The translations under genes were made by a program, and so were the position numbers. From Balneolales bacterium (lineage in GTDB: Bacteria > Bacteroidota > Rhodothermia > Balneolales > Natronogracilivirgulaceae), in assembly GCA_007132495.1 (NCBI GenBank), contig SLOL01000058.1, positions 1 through 33,521 on the forward strand: a stretch of 33,521 bases of DNA, written 5' to 3'. The notes beneath the pieces were generated by a model. It was not told the origin of the DNA and made no database searches. It was given only the letters and a program-made list of their open reading frames with translations. Shown piece after piece: positions 25,092 through 32,073 of the stretch. The first letter of the stretch is position 1. Every line of letters begins with the position of its first letter.

Positions 25092-25199
25092 TCATTAGTG
25101 ATCCAAAGCCTGTGCTATTCACCGGCGGTCCAATGCCTGCGCTATTCACCGGCGGTCCAATGCCTGCGCTATTTACCGGCGATCCAATGCCTGCGCAAT
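25092..25199. repeat. Four in-frame 27-bp tandem copies of the metZ 3' end, each with a stop codon
   Basis: Units lie at 25173-25199 (the genuine end of the gene), 25146-25172, 25119-25145 and 25092-25118. Read on the minus strand in the metZ frame, they encode IAQALDRR-stop three times and then IAQALDH-stop-stop. The first stop is TAA, the next two TGA, the last TAA TGA. The unit length is an exact multiple of three, so the frame is kept throughout. Confidence 0.92.
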
Positions 25200-26342
25200 A
25201 TCGGCAACGATATCATCAATGTGTTCAAGACCGACCGCGATCCGGGTCAGACCCGGTGTAATGCCAACCGTCAGCCGCTCCTCCTCGGTCAGTTTGGAGT
25301 GGGTAGTAGAGGCCGGATGGGTAACAATAGTCCGCGTATCACCCAGATTGGCACAAATCGTAAGCATCTCAAGACGATCGATAAAGGCCTTGGCGGCTTC
25401 CAGCCCTTCGTCAAAATTAAAGACCAAAACACCGCCGCCCATCTTCATCTGTTTCCGGGCCAGTTCGTGCTGTGGATGGGATGGCAGGAAAGGGTATTTT
25501 ACCCATGATATTGCGGAGTGATCCTCCATATAACGGGCAAGGGCCAGCGCATTATCACAATGGCGCTCCATACGAACCGCCAGGGTCTCCAGGCTTTTCG
25601 AAAGCACCCACGCATTGAACGGAGACATCGCCGGGCCGGAGTGCCGGGCGAAAAATCGAAGTTCGTCGATAAGCTCCTGCCGGCCGACGACCACACCGCC
25701 AATGGTCCGGCCCTGTCCATCAATGAATTTGGTGGCGGAGTGTACGATCAGATCCGCGCCATACGCTCCCGGCTGCTGCAGGTAGGGGGTGGCAAAACAG
25801 TTGTCCACATTCAGGATCAGGTTGTTGTTTCGGGCCACCTCACCGGCACGCTCGAGGTCGATCAGATCCAGCCCGGGGTTGGATGGCGTCTCAACAAAGA
25901 ACATTCGTGTATTGGGACGAATCTCCTTCTCCCAGCTATCCGGATCCTTGATATCCACATAGGTATGCGTAATATTCCACCGGGTTAACAGCTGTGTAAG
26001 GACCTGGTGTGTGGAGCCGAATATGGCCCGGCCGACCAGCAGATGGTCACCGCTGTTGAGGAGTCCGGCTATGCTGGAGAAAACGGCCGACATGCCCGAA
26101 GCGGTGGCAATGCCGTCTTCAGCCTGCTCCATCTCGCATATTTTCCGGACAAACTCGTCGGTATTGGGGTTGCTGTAACGGCTGTAAACATTTCCTTCCT
26201 CCTCATTGGCAAACAGCGCTCGTCCGTGTTCGGCGGAATCGAAGGCAAAACCGGAAGTGAGATAGACCGGTACCGCATGTTCACGGTGTTGCGTACGTTC
26301 GGCCTGCGTTCGGATGGCTCTGGTTTCAAATTTCTTACTCAT
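25173..26342 (-). CDS. metZ: O-succinylhomoserine sulfhydrylase-type Cys/Met-metabolism PLP enzyme
   Basis: The protein has 389 residues from the ATG at 26342-26340; the frame stays open to a TTG at 26369 without supporting signals. It is a fold-type I gamma-family PLP enzyme: YSRYSNPNTDEFVRKIC, the loop GMSAVF, FVETPSNPGLDLIDL, and NVDNCFATPYLQQP. The Schiff-base lysine is K205 in HSATKFIDGQGRTIGG, a form typical of MetZ rather than of MetB or MetC. THPASTTHSKL is the usual C-terminal block. MetZ joins sulfide to activated homoserine to make homocysteine for methionine synthesis. The osmC-like gene lies 89 bases upstream on the same strand. The last 27 bases of the gene are repeated in tandem after the stop codon. 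Confidence 0.9.
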   Translation of the reverse strand: MSKKFETRAIRTQAERTQHREHAVPVYLTSGFAFDSAEHGRALFANEEEGNVYSRYSNPNTDEFVRKICEMEQAEDGIATASGMSAVFSSIAGLLNSGDHLLVGRAIFGSTHQVLTQLLTRWNITHTYVDIKDPDSWEKEIRPNTRMFFVETPSNPGLDLIDLERAGEVARNNNLILNVDNCFATPYLQQPGAYGADLIVHSATKFIDGQGRTIGGVVVGRQELIDELRFFARHSGPAMSPFNAWVLSKSLETLAVRMERHCDNALALARYMEDHSAISWVKYPFLPSHPQHELARKQMKMGGGVLVFNFDEGLEAAKAFIDRLEMLTICANLGDTRTIVTHPASTTHSKLTEEERLTVGITPGLTRIAVGLEHIDDIVADIAQALDRR

Positions 26343-26403
26343 GGCGGTGATTATTGGTATGCATCTCAAAGTCCGGTCCGCAACAGCCCCCGGGTACTGA
26401 TAT

Positions 26404-26435
26404 GAGGTCTGTGTGTTACGAGGTCTGTATATTAC
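26404..26435. repeat. Two 16-bp tandem copies spanning the osmC-like stop codon
   Basis: GAGGTCTGTGTGTTAC (26404-26419) and GAGGTCTGTATATTAC (26420-26435) differ at two positions. The second copy contains the stop codon of the osmC-like gene (26432-26434), so the stop and its downstream flank have been duplicated. Confidence 0.7.
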
Positions 26436-26845
26436 GTAATAGTGTACTCGTATGTAACTTTTGCGGTTTTTTCAACGATTTTGGTCACCGAACAGTAGGT
26501 TTCCATTGACAAGCGGACAGCCCTTTCCACTTTTTTCTCATCCAGCTCACCTTTAAAATAATAATGAAGATGGATATCAGTAAACAGAGAGGGCGTTTTG
26601 TCTTTTTCGCGCTCTGCGGTTACCTCAATCCGGAAATCTTCCACAGTCTGGCGCTGTTTTTTCAGAATGTCAAGCACATCCATAGAGCTGCAACCGGCCA
26701 GACTCATCAGCAATACTTCCATTGGTCGTGCCGCTTTGTCGGATCCCCCGATTTTCGGAGCTCCGTCCATCTCGATACGGTTTCCCAGTTCATTGGTTGC
26801 TTCGAGATGAAAAGCATCATCAATTCGTTTCAGGTTGATTTGCAT
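26432..26845 (-). CDS. OsmC-family peroxidase-like protein
   Basis: This 137-residue protein carries the two cysteines of the OsmC/Ohr fold: C52 in LMSLAGCSSMDVLDIL and C118 in SMETYCSVTKIVEK. The N-terminal strand NRIEMDGAPKIGGSDKAARPMEVLL also fits. OsmC proteins reduce organic hydroperoxides with this cysteine pair in the cytoplasm; many members in this size class are only inferred to do so. It lies 89 bases upstream of metZ on the same strand and may be co-transcribed with it. Its upstream flank contains the heptamer array. Confidence 0.88.
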   Translation of the reverse strand: MQINLKRIDDAFHLEATNELGNRIEMDGAPKIGGSDKAARPMEVLLMSLAGCSSMDVLDILKKQRQTVEDFRIEVTAEREKDKTPSLFTDIHLHYYFKGELDEKKVERAVRLSMETYCSVTKIVEKTAKVTYEYTIT

Positions 26846-26874
26846 CTTTTCAAAAAGTGTTGGTTTACAGGTTT

Positions 26875-26944
26875 TAGAATACAGAATACAGAACTCAGAA
26901 TACAGAAATCAGAATTCAGAATACAGAGTTCAGAATGCAGAACT
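26875..26944. repeat. Ten-unit heptamer tandem array, consensus CAGAATA
   Basis: Ten consecutive 7-bp units lie without any gap: TAGAATA, CAGAATA, CAGAACT, CAGAATA, CAGAAAT, CAGAATT, CAGAATA, CAGAGTT, CAGAATG, CAGAACT. The first four bases are nearly constant and the last three vary. The array lies between the divergent starts of the osmC-like and symporter genes, beginning 30 bases from the osmC-like ATG. Open frames through it encode only repetitive RIQN/SEFRIQ-like peptide and are not genes. Confidence 0.9.
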
Positions 26945-26954
26945 CTGTATTCTG
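26917..26954. repeat. 15-bp perfect inverted repeat at the edge of the heptamer array
   Basis: The left arm CAGAATACAGAGTTC (26917-26931) and right arm GAACTCTGTATTCTG (26940-26954) are perfect complements around the 8-base loop AGAATGCA. The left arm is made of heptamer units, and the right arm is an inverted copy of about two units, so the array turns back on itself here. No T-run follows, so a terminator is unlikely. Confidence 0.88.
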
Positions 26955-27074
26955 TTATCGTTGATTTGCTATTGGAATGATTATTATCAATCTTTACGGC
27001 GTTATTTGCACATATACCAACGTTTATATTCTACTGACCGGCCATGATAACCGGGTACAAATTTTTAGCGACAG

Positions 27075-28541
27075 ATGAATCCAGTTGACCTGACTGTCTT
27101 TGTTCTCTATTTCGCGGTTATTCTTGGTATCGGGACCTACTTCTACTTCAAGAACAAGGGAGCTGACGAATATTATATCGGTGGCCGGAAAATGGGATAC
27201 TCCCATGTCGGACTTTCGGTGGTAGCTACCGATGTTGGCGGCGGGTTTTCCATCGGTCTGGGCGGGCTCGGTTTCGTTATGGGGATTTCCGGTTCCTGGA
27301 TGCTGTTTACCGGGCTGGTAGGGGCCTGGCTTGCCGCCGTCTTTCTCATTCCGAAAGTAAAAAATCTCTCAACCGAACAAGGCTTTTACACCATGCCGGA
27401 GGTGTTCAGCCATTTTTTCAACGCCAAAGTCGCATTTCTGGCCGGTATCATATCGGCTATCGGCTATGTCGGATTCAGCAGTTCCCAGATGTTGGCAGGC
27501 GCACGTCTGGCCTCCTCATCTTTCGACGGCATGAGCCTTGATGCCGCTCTCTATCTGATGGCTTTTATCATCATTGTGTATACGGTGATGGGGGGAATTA
27601 AAGCGGTAATCTATACCGACACCTTTCAGTGGATTTTGCTGCTGGGCGGACTCATTTTCGTGGGAATTCCGATCGGATACCACTCGGTGGGCGGAATCGA
27701 GGCCATCAGGGAGACCGTCGGACCCGAAATGCTCTCTCTTCGCAATATCTCCTGGCAGCAACTGGTTAACTGGGGCATCACCATCCTGCCGATATGGTTT
27801 GTCGGTATGACGCTTTACCAGCGTATTTACGCCACCCGATCCGAGAGGGATGCCCAAAAAGCGTGGTACCTGGCCGGTCTGCTCGAATGGCCGGTTATGG
27901 CCTTTATGGGTGTATTGCTCGGTCTGTTTGCCAAAGTTGCGGCCGATCAGGGAATGTTCGCCTATATGGGCTATGAAATGGCATCGGAGATGCATGAGGA
28001 GCAGGGGCTGCCGATGTTGCTGCGCACCGTGTTGCCGGTCGGACTCATGGGCTTAATGATGTCCGCCTATTTTTCGGCTATCATGTCAACCGCCGACAGC
28101 TGTCTGGTTGCCGCTTCAGGCAATGTGACAACGGATATTATCGAAAAATTGTTTAATATTGATGTGAACAGGATTTCCATGATACGCGTGTCACAAATTG
28201 TGACCCTGTCCCTCGGGATATTGGCATTCATGCTGGCCGCAGTCTTTGACACGGTGCTGCAGATCATGCTCTATTCGTATGCGTTTATGGTATCGGCCCT
28301 GCTGGTTCCCATTATCGGCGGGTTGTACTGGAAGCGCAGCAGTAATGCGGCCGCATGGTGGTCGATGATCGCCGGTGGTGTTTTAACCCTGGGTCTTACC
28401 ATTTTTTCCGATGAAAATTTGCCTTTTGGAGTTCCGTTACAGATTAGTATGCCTTTTGGATTGGATCCCATATTTTTTGGTCTGCTGGCATCCCTGCTGA
28501 TTTTCATAACCTTCTCCTATCTGTTACCCGATAACAAATAA
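27075..28541 (+). CDS. Sodium:solute symporter (SSS family)
   Basis: This 488-residue protein is predicted to have about 13 membrane helices. The N-terminus carries the family signature, a first helix followed by ADEYYIGGRKMGYSHVGLSV. The sodium site lies in YFSAIMSTADSCLVAASGNV, where the two serines and a threonine of the Na2 site can be seen. SSS proteins import amino acids, sugars, vitamins or carboxylates with Na+. The substrate cannot be read from sequence. The gene heads a six-gene same-strand cluster, and the acetyltransferase gene follows after 15 bases. Given its partners (two amino-acid racemases and an amidohydrolase), an amino-acid or peptide-like substrate is plausible, but this is inference. 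The gene has no Shine-Dalgarno site. Confidence 0.93.
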   Translation: MNPVDLTVFVLYFAVILGIGTYFYFKNKGADEYYIGGRKMGYSHVGLSVVATDVGGGFSIGLGGLGFVMGISGSWMLFTGLVGAWLAAVFLIPKVKNLSTEQGFYTMPEVFSHFFNAKVAFLAGIISAIGYVGFSSSQMLAGARLASSSFDGMSLDAALYLMAFIIIVYTVMGGIKAVIYTDTFQWILLLGGLIFVGIPIGYHSVGGIEAIRETVGPEMLSLRNISWQQLVNWGITILPIWFVGMTLYQRIYATRSERDAQKAWYLAGLLEWPVMAFMGVLLGLFAKVAADQGMFAYMGYEMASEMHEEQGLPMLLRTVLPVGLMGLMMSAYFSAIMSTADSCLVAASGNVTTDIIEKLFNIDVNRISMIRVSQIVTLSLGILAFMLAAVFDTVLQIMLYSYAFMVSALLVPIIGGLYWKRSSNAAAWWSMIAGGVLTLGLTIFSDENLPFGVPLQISMPFGLDPIFFGLLASLLIFITFSYLLPDNK

Positions 28542-28556
28542 ATACGGTTTTCTTTT

Positions 28557-29018
28557 ATGAGCAGTTCTTTTACCATCGAAACCATTACTCCGGATAACTA
28601 CAAGGATGCCATGTTTTCCCCTGATCAACTGGCTGACTTCCTCCATGAACATCTGGACCGTTTTCGTGACTCCCGGGCAGATATCATGAAGTGTCTGCAT
28701 TATGCCCTTGGCATCACCGAGCATCGACGGGGTTTTGTGCTGGCAGCCGCCGAAAACAGCGGTTCCGAAGAGATACTTGGTATTGTTGTGGTATGCGAGA
28801 CCGGTATGAGCGGCTATGTACCGGAAAACCTGCTGGTCTATATCGCTGTGGATGCCCGGACCAGGGGAAGAGGAATCGGAAAGCAGCTCATGGAGAAAGC
28901 TGTCGAATCTGCCAGGGGCGATGTAGCCCTGCACGTGGAACCGGACAACCCGGCAAAACGGCTTTATGAACGCATCGGATTTACCAATAAATACCTTGAA
29001 ATGAGGTACAAGAAATAG
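28557..29018 (+). CDS. GNAT-family N-acetyltransferase
   Basis: A 153-residue protein with the GNAT acetyl-CoA site RGRGIG at residues 103-108 (in DARTRGRGIGKQLMEKAVE). It is preceded by LLVYIAVD and followed by VALHVEPDNPAKRLYERIGF, the usual motif A and B layout. It acetylates an amine, but the acceptor is not identifiable. The gene is 15 bases after the symporter and only 2 bases before the racemase-family gene, which implies translational coupling and a shared substrate. An amino acid or small amine is likely. Confidence 0.88.
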   Translation: MSSSFTIETITPDNYKDAMFSPDQLADFLHEHLDRFRDSRADIMKCLHYALGITEHRRGFVLAAAENSGSEEILGIVVVCETGMSGYVPENLLVYIAVDARTRGRGIGKQLMEKAVESARGDVALHVEPDNPAKRLYERIGFTNKYLEMRYKK

Positions 29019-29020
29019 AT

Positions 29021-30091
29021 ATGGCTTACCTGAAGCTGTACCGCGACAAACTGAAACACAACTACCAGTACCTCGAAAAGCTTTTCGAGGAACATCACAT
29101 CGAGTGGGGTGTGGTGACCAAGCTTTTCTGCGGCAACAAAGACTATATTCGGGAAGTGATCAACCTCGGCGCCCGGGAAATTCACGATTCGAGAGTGAGT
29201 AACCTGCAGGTCGTCAAGGAGATCGACCCGGAAGTGCAGACCGTTTACATCAAACCGCCCCCCAAGAAATATATCAAGGAGATCATAAAGTATGCCGATG
29301 TCAGCTTCAATACGGAGCTTTCCACCATCCGTCTGCTGTCAAAGGAGGCGGTCCGGCAACAACGAAAGCACATGATCATCATCATGATCGAAATGGGTGA
29401 TCTGCGGGAAGGTGTTATGCGGGAGGAACTCATCGATTTTTATGGTGAGATCTTCAATCTGCCCAATATCGAGATCATCGGACTCGGCACCAATCTCAAC
29501 TGCCTCCACGGCGTGATGCCCAGCTCGGACAAGCTCATCCAGCTGGCACTCTACAAGCAGATCATCGAGTTGAAATTCAACCGGAAAATCCGCTGGGTCT
29601 CCGGTGGTACATCGGTGGTTCTGCCGCTGATTCTCCGGGGCGACCTGCCGGTAAGTGTCAATCACTTCCGGATAGGTGAAACACTCTATTTCGGACTGGA
29701 TCTGTTCAGCGGCGATACCATAGAAGGAATGGAGCCGTCGGTTCTTGAACTTTACACACAGGTAATCGAGATTCATGAAAAGCCTATGGTGCCGAGCGGG
29801 GAGATCGCCGCCAATCCGCAGGGTGAAACCATGGAAGTAGATGAAGAGCTCTACGGCAAAACCGCCTTTCGTGCCATCCTCGATATCGGTTATCTGGATA
29901 TCCAGCCCGATTTCCTGATCCCGAAAAGCAAGGATATCGAAATTGTGGATGCCAGTTCCGATATGCTGGTGGTGAATGTCGGCCAGAATGAACGGGATCT
30001 GAAGGTGGGCGACATGGTTTCCTTTCGTCTCAAGTATGTCGGGGCACTCGGACTGATGAATTCCGACTATATCGATAAAATGATCGAATAG
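29021..30091 (+). CDS. Ornithine/alanine racemase-family PLP enzyme (COG3457, Orr-like)
   Basis: This 356-residue protein has an alanine-racemase-type TIM barrel at its start, with the PLP lysine K34 in WGVVTKLFCGN. REIHDSRVSNLQVVKEI, VQTVYIKPPPKKYIKEII and VSFNTELSTIRLL match the 'predicted amino acid racemase' group that includes ornithine racemase of Clostridium sticklandii. WVSGGTSVVLPLI, MGDLREGVM and FRIGETLYFG are further blocks; the last holds the barrel end. The family interconverts L- and D-forms of ornithine or other amino acids; the substrate here is not proven. It starts 2 bases after the GNAT gene and ends 8 bases before the M23-like gene, in a tight operon that also contains a conventional alanine racemase. 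Confidence 0.9.
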   Translation: MAYLKLYRDKLKHNYQYLEKLFEEHHIEWGVVTKLFCGNKDYIREVINLGAREIHDSRVSNLQVVKEIDPEVQTVYIKPPPKKYIKEIIKYADVSFNTELSTIRLLSKEAVRQQRKHMIIIMIEMGDLREGVMREELIDFYGEIFNLPNIEIIGLGTNLNCLHGVMPSSDKLIQLALYKQIIELKFNRKIRWVSGGTSVVLPLILRGDLPVSVNHFRIGETLYFGLDLFSGDTIEGMEPSVLELYTQVIEIHEKPMVPSGEIAANPQGETMEVDEELYGKTAFRAILDIGYLDIQPDFLIPKSKDIEIVDASSDMLVVNVGQNERDLKVGDMVSFRLKYVGALGLMNSDYIDKMIE

Positions 30092-30099
30092 ACTTTGCC

Positions 30100-30726
30100 A
30101 TGTCCGGAATAACGCACCCCGGCCGTCCTCCGAAAGATTTTCATCCCGTCATTTTTATCGGTGAAAGGTACAAAGTGCTGGATCTGTCTGCAGGATATGA
30201 CCCCGCAGCTATCTCTCTGGACCCTCCGTCGATCGGCCGTTACAACGAAAAAAGGCGGAATATGTACACGGCCGGTCTCTTCCATGGCGAGCGTGATATT
30301 CATATGGGTCTGGATTTCTGGGTGCCGCCGGGTACGCCTCTCCATGCTTTTGCCGATGGCAGGGTTTTGTGCTATCGGGATAATGCCCGGGCGGGGGATT
30401 ACGGTCCGACCATTGTCACCGAGCACAGGGTGACAGGTATACCGGGGGTAAACGCAGATGAGATGGTCCTCTATGCCCTATTCGGTCACCTCTCCCGCGC
30501 ATCCCTGGATAACATCGGGGAAGGGAAGTCGTTGAAGCGGGGCGATGTATTTGCATTCGTGGGGAATGAACACGAAAACGGAGGTTGGGTTCCCCATCTG
30601 CATTTTCAGTTGTCGCTGGTCCGGCCCGAAGAGCCTGATATGCCGGGAGTGGTGTCTGAAGCCGACCGGGCGAAGGCGCTGCAGACCTATCCCGATCCGC
30701 AACTGGTAACAGGCCGGTTTTATTGA
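30100..30726 (+). CDS. Cytoplasmic stand-alone M23-like metallopeptidase domain protein
   Basis: This 208-residue protein has no signal peptide or membrane helix. All M23 metal and catalytic positions are present: H68 and D72 in DIHMGLDFW, H130 in YALFGHLS, and H166 and H168 in VPHLHFQ. The spacing and surrounding text (ARAGDYGPTIVTEH, GNEHENGGWVPHLHFQ) resemble not LytM-type wall hydrolases but the M23 domain found between an aminoglycoside-phosphotransferase-like domain and a class III aminotransferase in large fusion proteins. Here that domain is a separate gene. Because it is expected in the cytoplasm, it probably acts on small peptides or amine-containing molecules, not on intact peptidoglycan. 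It lies 8 bases after the racemase-family gene. Confidence 0.85.
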   Translation: MSGITHPGRPPKDFHPVIFIGERYKVLDLSAGYDPAAISLDPPSIGRYNEKRRNMYTAGLFHGERDIHMGLDFWVPPGTPLHAFADGRVLCYRDNARAGDYGPTIVTEHRVTGIPGVNADEMVLYALFGHLSRASLDNIGEGKSLKRGDVFAFVGNEHENGGWVPHLHFQLSLVRPEEPDMPGVVSEADRAKALQTYPDPQLVTGRFY

Positions 30727-30834
30727 TATCTTTTCCACCCTGACCATTTGCGGAACCCCGGTATTCAATCCATTAACCGGCCCTGTACGTATTTAAAAAT
30801 TCAAAATCTGATCGACTCAACATCCGTTTTTCGT

Positions 30835-31992
30835 ATGAAACTTGCCGATGTCAGAAAAGTGCTGCACCGCCTGGCCGAAACGGCCCATAAAGAAGAGCAA
30901 ACCGCTGCGTATGTTATAGAAAGACTGCAGAAAAGCGGTATCGGGAATATCAGGAAGGGGATCGGCGGACACGGAATTCTGGCGACCGTGGACAGCGGCC
31001 GTGAGGGTCCGTCAATACTGTTTCGTGCGGAGCTGGATGCCCTGCCGATCGATGAGTCGATTGATGTGCCCCATGCATCGCGGACAAAAGGAGTTTCACA
31101 CAAATGCGGGCATGATGGTCATATGACGATTCTGCTCGGACTGGCGGCAGAGCTGCGGGAAAATCCGCCGACCAAAGGCAGGATCTATCTGCTTTTTCAG
31201 CCCGCCGAAGAGACGGGGGAAGGGGCGGAGCGTATGCTGAATGACAGCCGGCTGCAGGATCTCGCACCTGACCATGTCTTTGCGCTGCATAATCTGCCCG
31301 GATTTCCCCTTCAGACTGTCATTTTGCGGGACGGTATATTTGCAGCCGGTTCATGGGGCCTGATCGTGAGATTGAAAGGCATTACCGCTCATGCCGCACA
31401 TCCGGAAGAGGCAAAAACCCCGGCATCGGCAACGGCCAATCTGATTCATGAGTGGCAGAATCTGCCTCGGACGGTTATACCGTTTGATCATGCCGGACTG
31501 GTAACCGTGATTCATGCAAGGATGGGAGAGCAGGCGTTCGGCACCACACCGGGCTATGCCGAAGTGATGGCGACGCTGCGTGCCCACGACTCCGGTGACC
31601 TCGAGAAACTTGGGGAGCGGGCCGTGGAGCTGGCACGGATGGAAGCACAAAAATGGGACCTGGAAATGGAGTACGAATGGACCGAGCGGTTTCAGCCCAC
31701 GATAAATAACTCCGGAGCGGTGAAACTGGTGGAAAAAGTAGCACAAGAGCTCAAGGAAAAGAGTGGGGGGGAAACCGTCCCGGAGGTCATCCGCCGGCCA
31801 CAGCCGTTTTCCTGGTCGGAGGACTTCGGTCGATTTACCGAACGGTTCTCCGGAGCGCTGTTCGGACTGGGATCCGGAACGGACCAGCCCCATATGCACA
31901 ATCCCAGCTTTGATTTTCCGGATGAAATTCTGCGGACCGGCGTATTGTTATTCAGCGGGATCATTGATGCTGCAGGACTGCGTGACCGTTGA
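30835..31992 (+). CDS. M20 (M20D-type) metallo-amidohydrolase
   Basis: The protein has 385 residues from the ATG at 30835; an in-frame TTG at 30748 would add 29 residues with no supporting signal. Metal-binding motifs are CGHDGH (91-96) and the catalytic glutamates in PAEETGEGA (E125, E126). FRAELDALPI and ALHNLPGFP are family blocks. The lid domain includes GITAHAAHPEEAKTPASA, and the C-terminus has the histidine segment DQPHMHNPSFDFPDE. M20D enzymes hydrolyse N-acyl amino acids (aminoacylase, hippuricase, IAA-amino acid hydrolase) or related amides. A gap of 108 bases separates it from the M23-like gene, so it may have its own promoter. Removing an acyl group added by the upstream GNAT enzyme, or from an imported substrate, is an attractive inference. 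Confidence 0.9.
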   Translation: MKLADVRKVLHRLAETAHKEEQTAAYVIERLQKSGIGNIRKGIGGHGILATVDSGREGPSILFRAELDALPIDESIDVPHASRTKGVSHKCGHDGHMTILLGLAAELRENPPTKGRIYLLFQPAEETGEGAERMLNDSRLQDLAPDHVFALHNLPGFPLQTVILRDGIFAAGSWGLIVRLKGITAHAAHPEEAKTPASATANLIHEWQNLPRTVIPFDHAGLVTVIHARMGEQAFGTTPGYAEVMATLRAHDSGDLEKLGERAVELARMEAQKWDLEMEYEWTERFQPTINNSGAVKLVEKVAQELKEKSGGETVPEVIRRPQPFSWSEDFGRFTERFSGALFGLGSGTDQPHMHNPSFDFPDEILRTGVLLFSGIIDAAGLRDR

Positions 31993-32073
31993 GACCTGTT
32001 TCCTCAATGGGGCCGTTGAGTTTCATTTCCCTCAATTAGATTATATAATCCACTATTATCCAGCCAATATTCG

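Noticed and set aside
25092-25199. Tandem 27-bp repeats as a CRISPR array
   Set aside because: The units are contiguous with no spacers, keep the metZ reading frame and start inside the gene; there are no cas genes.
26917-26954. The 15-bp hairpin as a rho-independent terminator
   Set aside because: No T-run follows on either strand and it lies between divergent gene starts, not after a gene.
26564-26980. 138-codon plus-strand open frame across the osmC-like gene and the heptamer array
   Set aside because: It is antisense to a clear OsmC gene, and its end is only translation of CAGAATA units.
27006-27030. TTGCAC/TATATT pair as promoter of the symporter cluster
   Set aside because: The spacing is only 13 bases, too short for a normal promoter.
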